Source: Gorillibacterium massiliense (GTDB taxonomy: Bacteria; Bacillota; Bacilli; Paenibacillales; NBRC-103111). Taken from it: DNA of 60,836 bases. The notes under the pieces were generated by a model, which was given only the letters and a program-made list of their open reading frames with translations, had not been told where the DNA came from and did not search any database. Positions within the stretch are counted from its first letter, which is position 1; every line of letters starts with the position of its first letter. Of the stretch, positions 19,592 through 29,425 are shown in pieces. The position numbers were made by a program, and so were the translations under genes. Location of the stretch: the NCBI RefSeq assembly GCF_000455485.1, contig NZ_CBQR020000150.1:1-60836 (forward strand), given 5' to 3'.

Positions 19592-20625
19592 TGGGCGATT
19601 TGCTGAATCAACCGATATCGTGGTGGAGCTTTTTCGTTTTCGTCTTTTTCGCAGTCGTTTTACTGGTTATCATCTTAACTTATGTTGTGTACGCGATCTT
19701 TTTCGAACGCAAGGTCATCGCTTGGATGCAGTTCCGGATCGGACCCAACCGAACGGGTCCATGGGGTCTTTTACAGTCCGTGGCGGACGTCATGAAGCTG
19801 TTGTTTAAAGAAGATGTCGTTCCCCGCAAGGCGGAAAAATATCTCTTTCTCATCTCTCCGGTTATTGCATTCGTGCCGTCCTTCGTCATCATGGCAATCA
19901 TTCCGTTTACGGATAAGCTGTACTTCACAAACCTGAACATCGGCATTTTATACTATGTCGCTTTGTCGGGCATCTCGACCATCGGCTTCATGCTGGGCGG
20001 CTGGTCCTCGAACAACAAATACGCCTTGATCGGCGGCATGCGCTCGGCGGCGCAAATGGTCAGCTACGAGATTCCGCTGGTTATTTCCGTCACCGGTACC
20101 GTGATGATGGCCGGAACGCTCAACATGCACGGTATCGTCGAGTACCAAGCCGGTGGCTTCTGGCACTGGAACTTCATCCCGCAGATCGTCGGCTTCGTGG
20201 TCTTCATCATCGCCGGCATTTCCGAATTGAACCGGACGCCCTTCGACTTGCCGGAAGCGGAAAACGAGCTGGTTGCCGGCTACAACGTCGAGTATACCGG
20301 TTTCCGTTACGCCTTTTTCTATCTGACCGAGTATGTGTACACCTTCGCTATGGCCTGCTTGACCACGGTTCTGTTCTTGGGCGGCCACCATGCGCCCTTC
20401 CCGGCTCTGGAAGGCTGGCACACCGGCAACGTGATTCTGGACGTCATTCCCGGCTTGTTCTGGTTTGCCGTGAAATTCGTCTTCTGCGTATTCTGCATGT
20501 TCTGGGTACGGGCGTCGATGCCGCGGGTGCGGGTCGATCAACTGATGAGCTTCGGCTGGAAAGTGCTGCTGCCGTTATCCTTGCTTAACATCTTCATTAC
20601 CGCCGCCATCATGCAGATCTTCTAA
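19591..20625 (+). CDS. nuoH: NADH-quinone oxidoreductase subunit H
   Basis: This 344-residue, eight-helix membrane subunit joins the peripheral and membrane arms and helps form the quinone channel. Hallmarks are ERKVIAWMQFRIGPNRTGPWG (split across residues 35-55), SYEIPLVISV, and ELNRTPFDLPEAENELVAGY (about 213-232). Its ATG overlaps the nuoD stop (TGATG). Confidence 0.98.
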   Translation: MGDLLNQPISWWSFFVFVFFAVVLLVIILTYVVYAIFFERKVIAWMQFRIGPNRTGPWGLLQSVADVMKLLFKEDVVPRKAEKYLFLISPVIAFVPSFVIMAIIPFTDKLYFTNLNIGILYYVALSGISTIGFMLGGWSSNNKYALIGGMRSAAQMVSYEIPLVISVTGTVMMAGTLNMHGIVEYQAGGFWHWNFIPQIVGFVVFIIAGISELNRTPFDLPEAENELVAGYNVEYTGFRYAFFYLTEYVYTFAMACLTTVLFLGGHHAPFPALEGWHTGNVILDVIPGLFWFAVKFVFCVFCMFWVRASMPRVRVDQLMSFGWKVLLPLSLLNIFITAAIMQIF

Positions 20626-20687
20626 TCCAACAAACCGAACGCCGCTTCTCATTGTTGATGAGCGCGGTCAGTCCAAAGTGAGGTGAA

Positions 20688-21149
20688 ATGCCTGTGAGAG
20701 GCATAGCCAAAGGGCTGGGCACTACCTTGAAGGTAATGTTCACCAAGAAGGTTACCCATTCCTATCCGGAAGTTCCGCTTCAAATGCCGGACCGTTTCCG
20801 GGGGATCCAACACTTTGATCCGGAGAAATGCATCGTCTGCAACGCCTGTGCGCGTACGTGCCCGACGGATTGCATCACGTTGACAGGTAAACCGAATCCC
20901 GACCCTGAGAAAAAAGGGAAGGTCATCGATACCTTCGACTTGAATTTTGAACTTTGCATTCTCTGCGATCTTTGCACGGAAGTATGTCCGACCGAAGCGA
21001 TCGTCATGACCAACAACTTCGAAATTGCGGCATACACCCGCGATGAGCTGTTCAAGGATAAAAAATGGCTCAGCGAAAACAACAGCAACATCCGTCAGGA
21101 AAACAATTCCGCGATGCAGAAACTGGGGGCTAAGAAAGATGCTGAATAA
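20688..21149 (+). CDS. nuoI: NADH-quinone oxidoreductase subunit I
   Basis: This 153-residue ferredoxin-like subunit carries clusters N6a and N6b. Two CxxCxxCxxxCP motifs are present: CIVCNACARTCP from residue 48 and CILCDLCTEVCP further on. The ATG at 20688 follows GTGAGGTG. It overlaps nuoJ by 11 bases. Confidence 0.97.
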   Translation: MPVRGIAKGLGTTLKVMFTKKVTHSYPEVPLQMPDRFRGIQHFDPEKCIVCNACARTCPTDCITLTGKPNPDPEKKGKVIDTFDLNFELCILCDLCTEVCPTEAIVMTNNFEIAAYTRDELFKDKKWLSENNSNIRQENNSAMQKLGAKKDAE

Positions 21150-21693
21150 TCTTGTTGATAATCTTTCGGATGCAAGCAGTATTTTCTATCTGATTTTCGC
21201 GGTATTGGCCATCGGCGGCGGCATTATGATGATCAACGCTGAGAAAGTCGTCTACATGGTTCTCTCCATCGCGGTGACGTTCCTCAGCTTGGCGGGTCTG
21301 TACATTATGCTGGAGGCGGAATTCGTCGCTTTTGTCCAAGTGCTGATTTACGCCGGCGCCGTCACTATCCTGACGATTTTCGGCATAGCGCTGACCAAGA
21401 CCCATAAGGCTGAAGGGGATGAGGAGGGCGAAGGGGAAGGCGATCAACGCAAGCCGGCCTATATCGGCGTGGTGCTTGCAGCCTGTCTGGTCCTTTTCGG
21501 CATTCTTTTCTACGCCATTCAAAAGGCAAGCTTCCCGGGCGGCACCTTTGATCCCGGAAAGGACAATCCGCTGGAGCTCGGCAAGCTTCTATTCAACGTT
21601 CACGTCATTCCGTTTGAAATCATGTCGGTTCTTTTGACTGTCGCGTTCCTCGGAGCTGTCATTATTGCCAGACGGGAGGAGGATGAACAATGA
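21139..21693 (+). CDS. nuoJ: NADH-quinone oxidoreductase subunit J
   Basis: This 184-residue membrane subunit has five helices. The conserved block [21 protein letters not shown] (in two parts, residues about 58-78) is the NuoJ/ND6 signature. A charged, Glu/Gly-rich cytoplasmic loop ([11 protein letters not shown]) follows helix 3. The ATG at 21139 is inside the end of nuoI, preceded by a weak GGGGGC site, so coupling is likely. The stop overlaps nuoK. Confidence 0.95.
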   Translation: MLNNLVDNLSDASSIFYLIFAVLAIGGGIMMINAEKVVYMVLSIAVTFLSLAGLYIMLEAEFVAFVQVLIYAGAVTILTIFGIALTKTHKAEGDEEGEGEGDQRKPAYIGVVLAACLVLFGILFYAIQKASFPGGTFDPGKDNPLELGKLLFNVHVIPFEIMSVLLTVAFLGAVIIARREEDEQ

Positions 21694-22001
21694 GCGAAAT
21701 CATTACTCCTTATTTAACCCTTGGAGCGATCCTGTTCTGCATCGGCCTGTTTGGGGCGTTGACGAAAAAAAATGGGGTCATCGTTCTTCTTTCTGTTGAG
21801 CTCATGCTTAACGCCGTCAACCTGAATCTCGTCGCCTTTTCCAAATTGGGCGTCAATCCGTCTTTGACGGGGCAGATTTTTTCGCTGTTCACCATGACGG
21901 TGGCGGCGGCAGAAGTCGCGGTGGGAATCGCGATTCTCATTGCCTTGTTCCGCACGAAGGGAACATCGGATGTTACCGAAATGGATGAAATGAAGAATTA
22001 A
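21690..22001 (+). CDS. nuoK: NADH-quinone oxidoreductase subunit K
   Basis: This 103-residue, three-helix subunit (ND4L) has the paired Glu positions in [19 protein letters not shown] and [14 protein letters not shown], both important for proton transfer. It overlaps nuoJ by four bases and lies 60 bases before nuoL. Confidence 0.97.
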   Translation: MSEIITPYLTLGAILFCIGLFGALTKKNGVIVLLSVELMLNAVNLNLVAFSKLGVNPSLTGQIFSLFTMTVAAAEVAVGIAILIALFRTKGTSDVTEMDEMKN

Positions 22002-22061
22002 CCTGCATCGCAGGAAAGGCTAAACGACGTTTTGACTTGAAGCTTTTAGGAGGCAAGAACC

Positions 22062-23963
22062 ATGTCCGATTTATCGCAGTACGCGTGGTTGGTCCCTCTT
22101 TTCCCGCTGCTCGCGTTCGTGGTATTGATAGCGGCCGGCAAGCAATTGAAGGGGCTGGGCGCAATCGTCAGCATTGTCGCCGCTCTAGCATCCTTCGTGA
22201 TGGCTGTTCTGGTGTTGATCGGACGGCTTGACGACGCTCGCGACTATACCTGGAACTCGCTGGAATGGCTCAAAATCGGCGATTATACGCTGAAAATGGG
22301 CTTTGAGGTAACCAACTTGACCGCGCTGATGCTTGGGGTCGTCACCCTGGTCAGCCTGCTGGTCGTCCTTTACTCCAAGGGGTATATGCACGGGGATGAG
22401 CGAATCAACGTGTTTTACGCGTATGTTTCCCTTTTCACCTTCTCGATGCTGGCACTGGTGCTGGCGGAAAATCTGATTGAGTTGTATATCTTCTGGGAAT
22501 TGGTAGGCGTTTGTTCCTTCCTCTTGATCGGGTTCTGGTTCCACAAGCCGGAAGCGAGAGCGGCTGCCAAAAAAGCTTTCATCGTCACCCGTATCGGGGA
22601 CGTGGGCCTGTTCATCGCCACTCTGCTGTTATGGTGGAACATGCCGAACCATGATGTCAGCTTCTCGCAGATCCATAACTTCTTTGGCAACAGTCCCGCG
22701 CTGGGAGCCGGCCTAATCACCTTGATCGGTATCTTGATTTTTGTCGGCGCCATGGGTAAATCCGGTCAATTCCCGCTACATACTTGGCTTCCCGACGCCA
22801 TGGAAGGTCCGACGCCGATCAGTGCGCTGATCCACGCCGCTACCATGGTCGCCGCCGGGGTATTCCTGGTGGCACGCACTTATGATATTTTCATGGCATC
22901 CGCCGATGCCCGTCTCGTTGTTGCCATCGTCGGGGGCTTTACCGCGATCTTTGCGGCTACCATCGGCACGGCGCAAAACGACATCAAACGGGTGCTGGCT
23001 TACTCCACCGTCAGCCAATTGGGTTACATGATGATGGCTCTTGGCCTCGGCACTGAGCTGGCCTATGTCGCTGCGATCTTCCATCTGTTAACCCACGCCT
23101 TCTTCAAAGCGCTGTTGTTCCTCGGCGCTGGCAGTGTCATTCACTCCGCCGGAACCCAGGATATTCGCGAAATGGGCGGCTTGGGCAAAACGATGAAGAT
23201 CACGGCCTGGACCTTCGGGATCGGTGCACTCGCTCTTTCCGGTATCGTGCCGTTTTCTGGCTTCTGGTCCAAGGATGCGATTCTGGCGGAAGCATACGAC
23301 AACAATCAAATCCTGTTCTGGGTTGCACTGGTGGCGGCTTTCTTCACCGCCTTCTATATGTCCCGGGTCTTCTTCATGGTGTTTGCCGGCAAGAGCCGTT
23401 CCAAAGCGGACGCTCACGGTCACGGCGAGCCTCATGAATCTCCTGCTTCTATGACGATTCCGTTGATCATTTTGGCTGTTCTGGCCACTGTCGCCGGTTT
23501 CGTGATGATTCCGGGCATGAACGGCGGACTGGGTCACTGGCTTACAGGCGGTGCTCTGGAAGAGAAAGCCAACATCACGGTCATGGTGCTTTCCACCGTT
23601 GCCGGACTCTTGGGTATCGCTTTCGGTTGGGCCATGTACTCCAAACAAGCCATTTCTTCGACGATTGTGTCGGGCAACTTGCCTTGGTTGTACACCCTAG
23701 TTCACCGTAAATATTTTATCGACGAAATCTATCAAGCGATCATTGTTACTCCGCTGAAAGGCTTGGGCCAACTGCTTGCCCTCTTTGACGAGTATGTCGT
23801 GGACGGCATCGTCAAAGCCGTAACCTGGTTCTTCCTGTGGCTGGGTCGTCTCATGACGCGCCTGCAAAACGGCCAAATGCAAACCTACGGTTTGGTAACG
23901 GTGCTCGGTCTCATTGTGCTTGTGCTCGTTCTGGCGGGAAGGAGGTTCATCCATGTTTTCTGA
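22062..23963 (+). CDS. nuoL: NADH-quinone oxidoreductase subunit L
   Basis: This 633-residue antiporter-like proton-pumping subunit is the distal end of the membrane arm. It has FYAYVSLFTFSMLALVLAEN (about 115-134), WELVGVCSFLLIGFW (about 146), and LPDAMEGPTPISALIHAATM with VAAGVFLVART (about 243-272). The long lateral helix region follows at the C-terminus. The ATG at 22062 follows TTTTAGGAGG. The end overlaps nuoM by 11 bases. Confidence 0.98.
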   Translation: MSDLSQYAWLVPLFPLLAFVVLIAAGKQLKGLGAIVSIVAALASFVMAVLVLIGRLDDARDYTWNSLEWLKIGDYTLKMGFEVTNLTALMLGVVTLVSLLVVLYSKGYMHGDERINVFYAYVSLFTFSMLALVLAENLIELYIFWELVGVCSFLLIGFWFHKPEARAAAKKAFIVTRIGDVGLFIATLLLWWNMPNHDVSFSQIHNFFGNSPALGAGLITLIGILIFVGAMGKSGQFPLHTWLPDAMEGPTPISALIHAATMVAAGVFLVARTYDIFMASADARLVVAIVGGFTAIFAATIGTAQNDIKRVLAYSTVSQLGYMMMALGLGTELAYVAAIFHLLTHAFFKALLFLGAGSVIHSAGTQDIREMGGLGKTMKITAWTFGIGALALSGIVPFSGFWSKDAILAEAYDNNQILFWVALVAAFFTAFYMSRVFFMVFAGKSRSKADAHGHGEPHESPASMTIPLIILAVLATVAGFVMIPGMNGGLGHWLTGGALEEKANITVMVLSTVAGLLGIAFGWAMYSKQAISSTIVSGNLPWLYTLVHRKYFIDEIYQAIIVTPLKGLGQLLALFDEYVVDGIVKAVTWFFLWLGRLMTRLQNGQMQTYGLVTVLGLIVLVLVLAGRRFIHVF

Positions 23964-25575
23964 TTGGCCGATTCTCAGCTTGATTGCCTTCTCGCCGCTG
24001 TTAGGCGTCCTTGTGCTGTTGTTCCTGAAAAAAGATAACGGACGTTGGATCAAGATCGTCGGCGTTTCCGCCACGATTATCCCGCTGGTGCTGTCTGCTC
24101 TGCTGTATGCCGATTTCAATGCCGCGAGTTCCGCTTCGCAGTTCGTGGAGAAATACGATTGGCTGAACATTCCGCTTAGCGCGGCGCAGATCAGCGAGGA
24201 TATCACGTCTTTCACCATCTCGTTCCAGTACCATTTTGCAGTGGACGGTTTATCCATGCCCTTCGTGTTCCTGACTGCACTCATTGCAACTATGGCGGCA
24301 CTGGGCTCGGTTTATATCAAAAAGAGATGGAAGCTCTACTATATTCTTTTCTTGATCCTTGAAACCGGCATGTTCGGCGTGTTTATGGCCCACGACGTGT
24401 TCCTGTTCTTCCTGTTCTTTGAAGCCGTGCTCGTTCCGATGTTTTTCCTCGTCGGCATTTGGGGCTATCTGGATCGGGAAAAAGCAGCCATCAAGTTCCT
24501 GCTCTACAACGGCTTGGGCTCGGCGATCATGCTGCTCGCCTTCCTCATTCTCGTGACGACGGCTGGCTTCAGCGAAGCGCAAAACGCCTCCGGCTTCTCC
24601 ATTGTGTTCAGCGGCAATCTGGATACGATCATGAACAACCTGTTCCATAATCCGGATGCATACGTGAACATTAAGGAAGCTCCGTTCCATCTGACAGCTG
24701 GTTTGAAGACCACGCTATTCGCCATGTTCCTTGTGGCATTCGGCATCAAGCTGCCGATCTTCCCGTTCCACACGTGGATGCTGAAGGTGCACCAAGAAGC
24801 TCCGCCTTCCATCGTTATGATCCACTCCGGCATTTTGCTGAAGATGGGCGCCTACGGTCTGATCCGTTTCGGCATCCTCATCTTCCCGGAACAAGCCAAA
24901 GATTGGGCAGTGGCTCTGGCGATTTTGGGCGTCATCAACATTTTGTATGGAGCGGTTCTCGCTTTCGTTCAAACCGACTTCAAACTGCTGCTGGCCTACT
25001 CCAGTATCAGCCATATGGGCATCGTGCTTCTCGGTATCGCGGCCTTTAATACTACGGGCTTGAACGGCGCGGTTTTCCAAATGGTATCCCACGGCTTGAT
25101 CTCGGCACTCTTGTTCCTTCTCGTTGGAGCCATCTACGAGCGGACCAAGACCACCGATCTGGATCAGCTGGGCGGCCTTGCGGCCAATGTTCCGTTTATC
25201 GGCGGCATTTTGCTGACGGCTGGTATGGCTTCCCTCGGTCTGCCCGGATTATCCGGCTTTGTCGGCGAATTCCTGAGCTTCCTCGGTCTGTTTGACTCGA
25301 TGAAGTGGATCACCGTCGTAGGTGCCTTGGGCATTATCTTCGCGGCGGTATACATGCTCCGCGGGGTTCTCGGCATTACCTTCGGACCGAATAAATTCAA
25401 GGAAGTCGTTATGCGCGACGCCCGTCTAATCGAAGCGGTACCTATGATCATCCTGGTAGCCTTTATCCTGCTGCTGGGCTTGTACCCCGGTATCCTGAAT
25501 CATACCCTTGATCATACGGTAACCGGTTTTGACCAACACATTCAGTCGATTCTGACGGCAAAGGCGGGTGAATAG
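23953..25575 (+). CDS. nuoM: NADH-quinone oxidoreductase subunit M
   Basis: This 540-residue antiporter-like subunit has FEAVLVPMFFLVGIWG (Glu of the channel near residue 157), the IKLPIFPFHTWMLKVHQEAP block (about 259) and LLAYSSISHMGIVLLG. The ATG at 23953 follows GGGAAGGAGG inside the 3' end of nuoL. The gene ends at 25575; a decayed second copy of this 3' end is present near 29298. Confidence 0.98.
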   Translation: MFSDWPILSLIAFSPLLGVLVLLFLKKDNGRWIKIVGVSATIIPLVLSALLYADFNAASSASQFVEKYDWLNIPLSAAQISEDITSFTISFQYHFAVDGLSMPFVFLTALIATMAALGSVYIKKRWKLYYILFLILETGMFGVFMAHDVFLFFLFFEAVLVPMFFLVGIWGYLDREKAAIKFLLYNGLGSAIMLLAFLILVTTAGFSEAQNASGFSIVFSGNLDTIMNNLFHNPDAYVNIKEAPFHLTAGLKTTLFAMFLVAFGIKLPIFPFHTWMLKVHQEAPPSIVMIHSGILLKMGAYGLIRFGILIFPEQAKDWAVALAILGVINILYGAVLAFVQTDFKLLLAYSSISHMGIVLLGIAAFNTTGLNGAVFQMVSHGLISALLFLLVGAIYERTKTTDLDQLGGLAANVPFIGGILLTAGMASLGLPGLSGFVGEFLSFLGLFDSMKWITVVGALGIIFAAVYMLRGVLGITFGPNKFKEVVMRDARLIEAVPMIILVAFILLLGLYPGILNHTLDHTVTGFDQHIQSILTAKAGE

Positions 25576-25579
25576 ACCA

Positions 25580-27097
25580 ATGGATACACAAGCATTTACA
25601 GGGCTGACGCTTGCGGACATGGGGCACCTGGCTCCGGAGCTGACGCTGGTCGCCTTCACTCTTGCCCTGATTCTTCTGGATTTGTTCCTGCCGCGGAAAA
25701 TGAGCAGGACCGTCATCGGTTGGCTTTCCCTCCTGGGTGTCGCCGTATCGGCCGGCTTCGTCATCTACAACCTCGATCCTGCAAATACCGTCAGCCTGCT
25801 GGGCGGCGCGTACCGGATCGATGATTTTGCCAATATCCTTAAATTGATCTTCCTGGTGGGCACGGCGCTGATCCTGCTCATGAGCTTCGGTTCAACGGAA
25901 GAGGAAGAGATCCATCAAACCGGCGAGTATTATTACCTGCTGCTCCCGGCAACGATGGGCGCCATGTTCATGGCTTCCTCCAGCGACTTGATCACCTTGT
26001 ATGTCGGCCTGGAAACCCTCAGCATCGCATCCTATGTACTGGTGGGCATGCGCAAGAGAAACCTTCTCTCCAGCGAGGGCGCGTTCAAGTACGCAGTGCA
26101 AGGCGGAATCGCTTCGGCCTTCATCCTGTACGGTATGTCCTTCCTGTACGGTATGACCGGCTCCACCAATATTACGGCGATTCGCCAAGGCATCGCTCAA
26201 TTGGATCCGTCCATGGAAGCGATGCTGTACATGAGCTTCTTCCTGCTGCTGGCTGGTTTTGGCTTCAAAATCGCCGCTGCGCCGTTCCATACTTGGGCTC
26301 CTGACGTTTATCAAGGAGCGCCGACGCCGATCTCCGCCTTCTTGGCGACTGTTTCGAAAGGCGCCGGTTTCGCCGTCATGTTCCGTCTTTTCTACGGCAT
26401 CTACCTGCAATCCGATTCTAGCGGCGCACCGCTGAATATCCAAAAGGACGCTTTCTTGGCCTTGTGTGTCGTTGCGGCTGCGGCTATGATCGTCGGTAAC
26501 GTACTGGCGCTCAAGCAAAGCAATATGAAACGACTGTTGGCTTACTCCGGTATTGCCAACGCGGGTTACTTGCTGGTACCGTTGGCGGCGAAATTCTCTC
26601 TGGTGCATTACTCCAACTTTGCGGAGTTTTCCTACTACCTGACAGCTTACATGCTCATGAACATCGGCGCCTTCGCCGTGCTGATGGTTGTGAAGAAAGC
26701 ATCGGGCACCGAAGATGTCCGCGGCTATGCCGGCTTGTTCTACCGTGCTCCTTGGACAACCTTCGCTATGGTTATCCTGGTCCTGTCTTTGGCAGGTTTC
26801 CCGGTTACCGGTGGCTTCTTCGGGAAGATCTTCATCCTGATGGGAACCTTGGAAAACAAGATTTATTGGCTGGCTTCCATCATGCTGGCGACCAGCGTGC
26901 TTTCGTTCTACTACTACTTTGGCGTTATCCGTCAAATGTTCATGCGTTCGGAAGCTCAGCAAACCGAAGTTAAACCTGCCAAAGCGCTGATCGTTACGAT
27001 CTGGATTTGCGCACTGGCTAGCGTAGCGATGGGTGCATACCCGCAAGGTCTGCTGCGATTTGTCAACGAAGTATTCAACCTGCTCGAAGTGTTCTAA
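25580..27097 (+). CDS. nuoN: NADH-quinone oxidoreductase subunit N
   Basis: This 505-residue antiporter-like subunit has LYVGLETLSIASYVLVGM, KIAAAPFHTWAPDVYQGAPT and LAYSGIANAGYLLVPL, all typical of NuoN. The ATG at 25580 is chosen over the in-frame GTG at 25568 because it gives the expected hydrophobic start distance and GGCGGGTGA lies upstream. It ends the nuo operon; no nuoE, nuoF or nuoG is present, so electrons must enter from another donor. A fragment of its 5' end is duplicated at about 29320. Confidence 0.97.
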   Translation: MDTQAFTGLTLADMGHLAPELTLVAFTLALILLDLFLPRKMSRTVIGWLSLLGVAVSAGFVIYNLDPANTVSLLGGAYRIDDFANILKLIFLVGTALILLMSFGSTEEEEIHQTGEYYYLLLPATMGAMFMASSSDLITLYVGLETLSIASYVLVGMRKRNLLSSEGAFKYAVQGGIASAFILYGMSFLYGMTGSTNITAIRQGIAQLDPSMEAMLYMSFFLLLAGFGFKIAAAPFHTWAPDVYQGAPTPISAFLATVSKGAGFAVMFRLFYGIYLQSDSSGAPLNIQKDAFLALCVVAAAAMIVGNVLALKQSNMKRLLAYSGIANAGYLLVPLAAKFSLVHYSNFAEFSYYLTAYMLMNIGAFAVLMVVKKASGTEDVRGYAGLFYRAPWTTFAMVILVLSLAGFPVTGGFFGKIFILMGTLENKIYWLASIMLATSVLSFYYYFGVIRQMFMRSEAQQTEVKPAKALIVTIWICALASVAMGAYPQGLLRFVNEVFNLLEVF

Positions 27098-27152
27098 GAC
27101 GGTTGTCTGCCGGGCGAATAGTTGATCTTTGTCCGGTCGAAAGCATAAGGAA

Positions 27153-27200
27153 AGCCCTCCCTATCTACCCTTACGGGCCGATAAGGAGGGCTTGTTTTTT
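27153..27200. terminator. Terminator between nuoN and the converging minus-strand gene
   Basis: Arms agccctcc / ggagggct with a 24-base loop, followed by tgtttttt on the plus strand. It may serve both converging genes. Confidence 0.75.
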
Positions 27201-27219
27201 GCGAGATTGGACTTCATCC

Positions 27220-29214
27220 TCACTTTGACTTCAACTGATCGAATGGAATATTGGGCATATCCTCGTCGCTTTTTTCAAAACTAGGCTTCGACAGATCGCC
27301 AATTAACATGCCTTCTTGTCCTTTGAAAGAGTAGATTTTATTTTTAAAAAGGATCGTCGCGTTCCACGTGCCCACTGCATTTTTCTGTGGCTCCCACTCC
27401 AGGTAACCTGATATTCGAGAACCTTGAGAAAGATAGAAGGTGCCTGGTTCACTTATTCCAACAAATAAATCATTAGCGGCCACTATTTTCATTATGCCAT
27501 TGGAATAGTAGTCAGGAGAAAGTCTGATCAAACGATCCCACTTCTTTCCATCTACTGAATAATAAGTATTATCCGAACTATCTGATAGCCAAAATCGGTT
27601 GGATTCCCAAGTGATATCATAGATCCGAGACACGCTATCTATGTTGCTTTTCGACCACTTCACACCATCAGATGAGGTTTCAATTACTCCATATTTTCCA
27701 GCGGCAACAATAACTTTGCCATTAGAGGAAAGAGCGGAAACATTGTCAATAAGTTCAGGGGACATGGCAAAAGTAGCGGCGCACTTTGTCCATTTCCTAC
27801 CATCTTTTGAAGAATAGAGGGTTCCATTGTCTCCACCTATGTAGATCTTGTCACCAAACTTCCGAATGACATTTAAACTGTTCTTCGTTGGCGAAGGCAG
27901 GTTGCTCCACGTTATCCCGTCTTTGGATGCCATTATTATTCCTTTGTGGCCGACTGACAGAAATTCGCTACCGGTCCAAGCTACACTATTTAGCGGAAAA
28001 GAATCTATCATTTCATTGCTCTTCCAAACACCATTTGAATCGAGCCGAATACTTGCTGCATAACTCCCTTTGGGTACATCATAAGAAGCCCTGTAACCCC
28101 CAACCATGACCATCTTATCGGGACTAGCCGCAGCATCGTTCATCGCATCAAAGAAATGCAGCGGGAATCTTTTGATGTAGGTCCAACCCAATCCGTCTTT
28201 GGATTTCAACAATCCGCGAGAGGTAGAAGTAATTAGCTGTTCATTGTTATAAAGAATATAAAATAGAGTCGCGTCGTCATTTGATAGTTTGACGGGTGTA
28301 AGCTTGTTGTCTTTTGTTGTAGACATCATAACCCTATGGTACGTGCCATCCTTCATACGTTCATTACCGGCTAAATAAAACCGGTCTTTGACCCATGTTG
28401 CTTTGTACCAGTAAATGGTGCTGTTTATTTCCGTCCAGTTCACTCCGTCTTTTGAATAGATCAACGATTGATCACCAACGCCATAAAAGAGACCGCCGCC
28501 ATAGTCGATATCCCAAATGGTTAAGTCCTTTTTACTGGTCTTGTATTTCTTCCAGGTAATCCCGTCCTTCGAAACCACGGCTTCATTTCCTTTATAACCC
28601 AATCCTACAAACACACCATTGCCATAAGCGATTGATTTGATGGATGTCTTTAAACCGGATGTTCGTTCAGTCCAATTTAAACCATCTTCCGATGTGAAGA
28701 TTACTCCGACTCCGTTAGGCCCGCCAGTTGCAACGAAACGCTTGCCATCCCAAGCAAGATCATCTAGCCAACTATAAGTTCGGAATACGTAATCCACAGG
28801 CGACCAGTCTATCCCATTCGTTGATGTCCAGATTGATTTATTCGCACTGTCTGCGTGTTCTACAGCTACAAATTTATCCTTGGCCCAAATAATACGATTA
28901 AACCGGTCACCCTTATATTTATGTGGAGTCCAGTTTATTCCGTCTTTCGACGTCATGACTGTTCCTTCTTCAGATGCGCCGACATATGTTCCATTCCCGT
29001 ATGCATAATCGCTTATATAATAATTTTGAAAACCGGTCTGTTCTGTTTTCCATGGAATGATGAGTTTATCTGACTCTGAAACAAGACTGGGATTCTCAGG
29101 AGTTTCTGGAGATTCGCCATGGATAATAGAGCCTGGGATGATGAGTAAAAAAACAATAATCAAAAGAATAAAAGTTCGAACAAATCCGCCATATTTCGTT
29201 TTAACTTGCAGCAA
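27220..29214 (-). CDS. Secreted beta-propeller-like protein with repeated SKDGxxW motifs
   Basis: This protein of about 664 residues starts best at a TTG (29214), which follows AAAGGGG. It gives a basic N-terminus, a hydrophobic segment (TFILLIIVFLLIIPGSII) and then a Ser/Pro-rich mature start, that is, a Sec signal peptide. The rest is a long series of units of about 45-50 residues with the motif S-K-D-G-x-x-W (TSKDGINWTP, TSEDGLNWTE, VSKDGITWKK, YSKDGVNWTE, ASKDGITWSN and others), as in BNR/YCF48/sialidase-like propellers. No catalytic set could be identified, so the function is unknown. It is AT-richer than its neighbours, points the opposite way, and is flanked by gene debris, which suggests acquisition by transfer. 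Confidence 0.8.
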   Translation of the reverse strand: MLQVKTKYGGFVRTFILLIIVFLLIIPGSIIHGESPETPENPSLVSESDKLIIPWKTEQTGFQNYYISDYAYGNGTYVGASEEGTVMTSKDGINWTPHKYKGDRFNRIIWAKDKFVAVEHADSANKSIWTSTNGIDWSPVDYVFRTYSWLDDLAWDGKRFVATGGPNGVGVIFTSEDGLNWTERTSGLKTSIKSIAYGNGVFVGLGYKGNEAVVSKDGITWKKYKTSKKDLTIWDIDYGGGLFYGVGDQSLIYSKDGVNWTEINSTIYWYKATWVKDRFYLAGNERMKDGTYHRVMMSTTKDNKLTPVKLSNDDATLFYILYNNEQLITSTSRGLLKSKDGLGWTYIKRFPLHFFDAMNDAAASPDKMVMVGGYRASYDVPKGSYAASIRLDSNGVWKSNEMIDSFPLNSVAWTGSEFLSVGHKGIIMASKDGITWSNLPSPTKNSLNVIRKFGDKIYIGGDNGTLYSSKDGRKWTKCAATFAMSPELIDNVSALSSNGKVIVAAGKYGVIETSSDGVKWSKSNIDSVSRIYDITWESNRFWLSDSSDNTYYSVDGKKWDRLIRLSPDYYSNGIMKIVAANDLFVGISEPGTFYLSQGSRISGYLEWEPQKNAVGTWNATILFKNKIYSFKGQEGMLIGDLSKPSFEKSDEDMPNIPFDQLKSK

Positions 29215-29297
29215 TTGTTTTCGCCCCTTTGATGGTATAAGTACACGTAAAAGTACGTTTACCAATTCTATAATATGGAAGAAATACCTTCTTTCAT

Positions 29298-29424
29298 ATT
29301 CAGCCGATTCTAACAAAGGTGGGTGAATAGACCAATGAATACACAACATTTACAGGGCGGATGCTTGCGGATAAGGGGCATTTGGTCTTGTTCCTGCTGC
29401 GCAAATTGGGCAGAACCATTAGCG
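29298..29424 (+). pseudogene. Decayed duplicate of the nuoM 3' end / nuoN 5' end
   Basis: Read against 25541-25715, this segment matches attcag-cgattct, the nuoM stop context gggtgaatagaccaatg, and the nuoN start with atacacaa, catttacagggc, gcttgcgga and, after a deletion of about 50 bases, ttgttcctgc-gcg. It has several substitutions and frameshifting gaps, so no product is made. It shows that a second nuoM-nuoN-like junction once lay here. Confidence 0.85.
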
Positions 29425-29425
29425 T

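Noticed and set aside
25892-27046. A 384-codon minus-strand open frame opposite nuoN
   Set aside because: Antisense shadow of a conserved membrane subunit; the translation is His/Arg/Gln-rich and unlike any protein.
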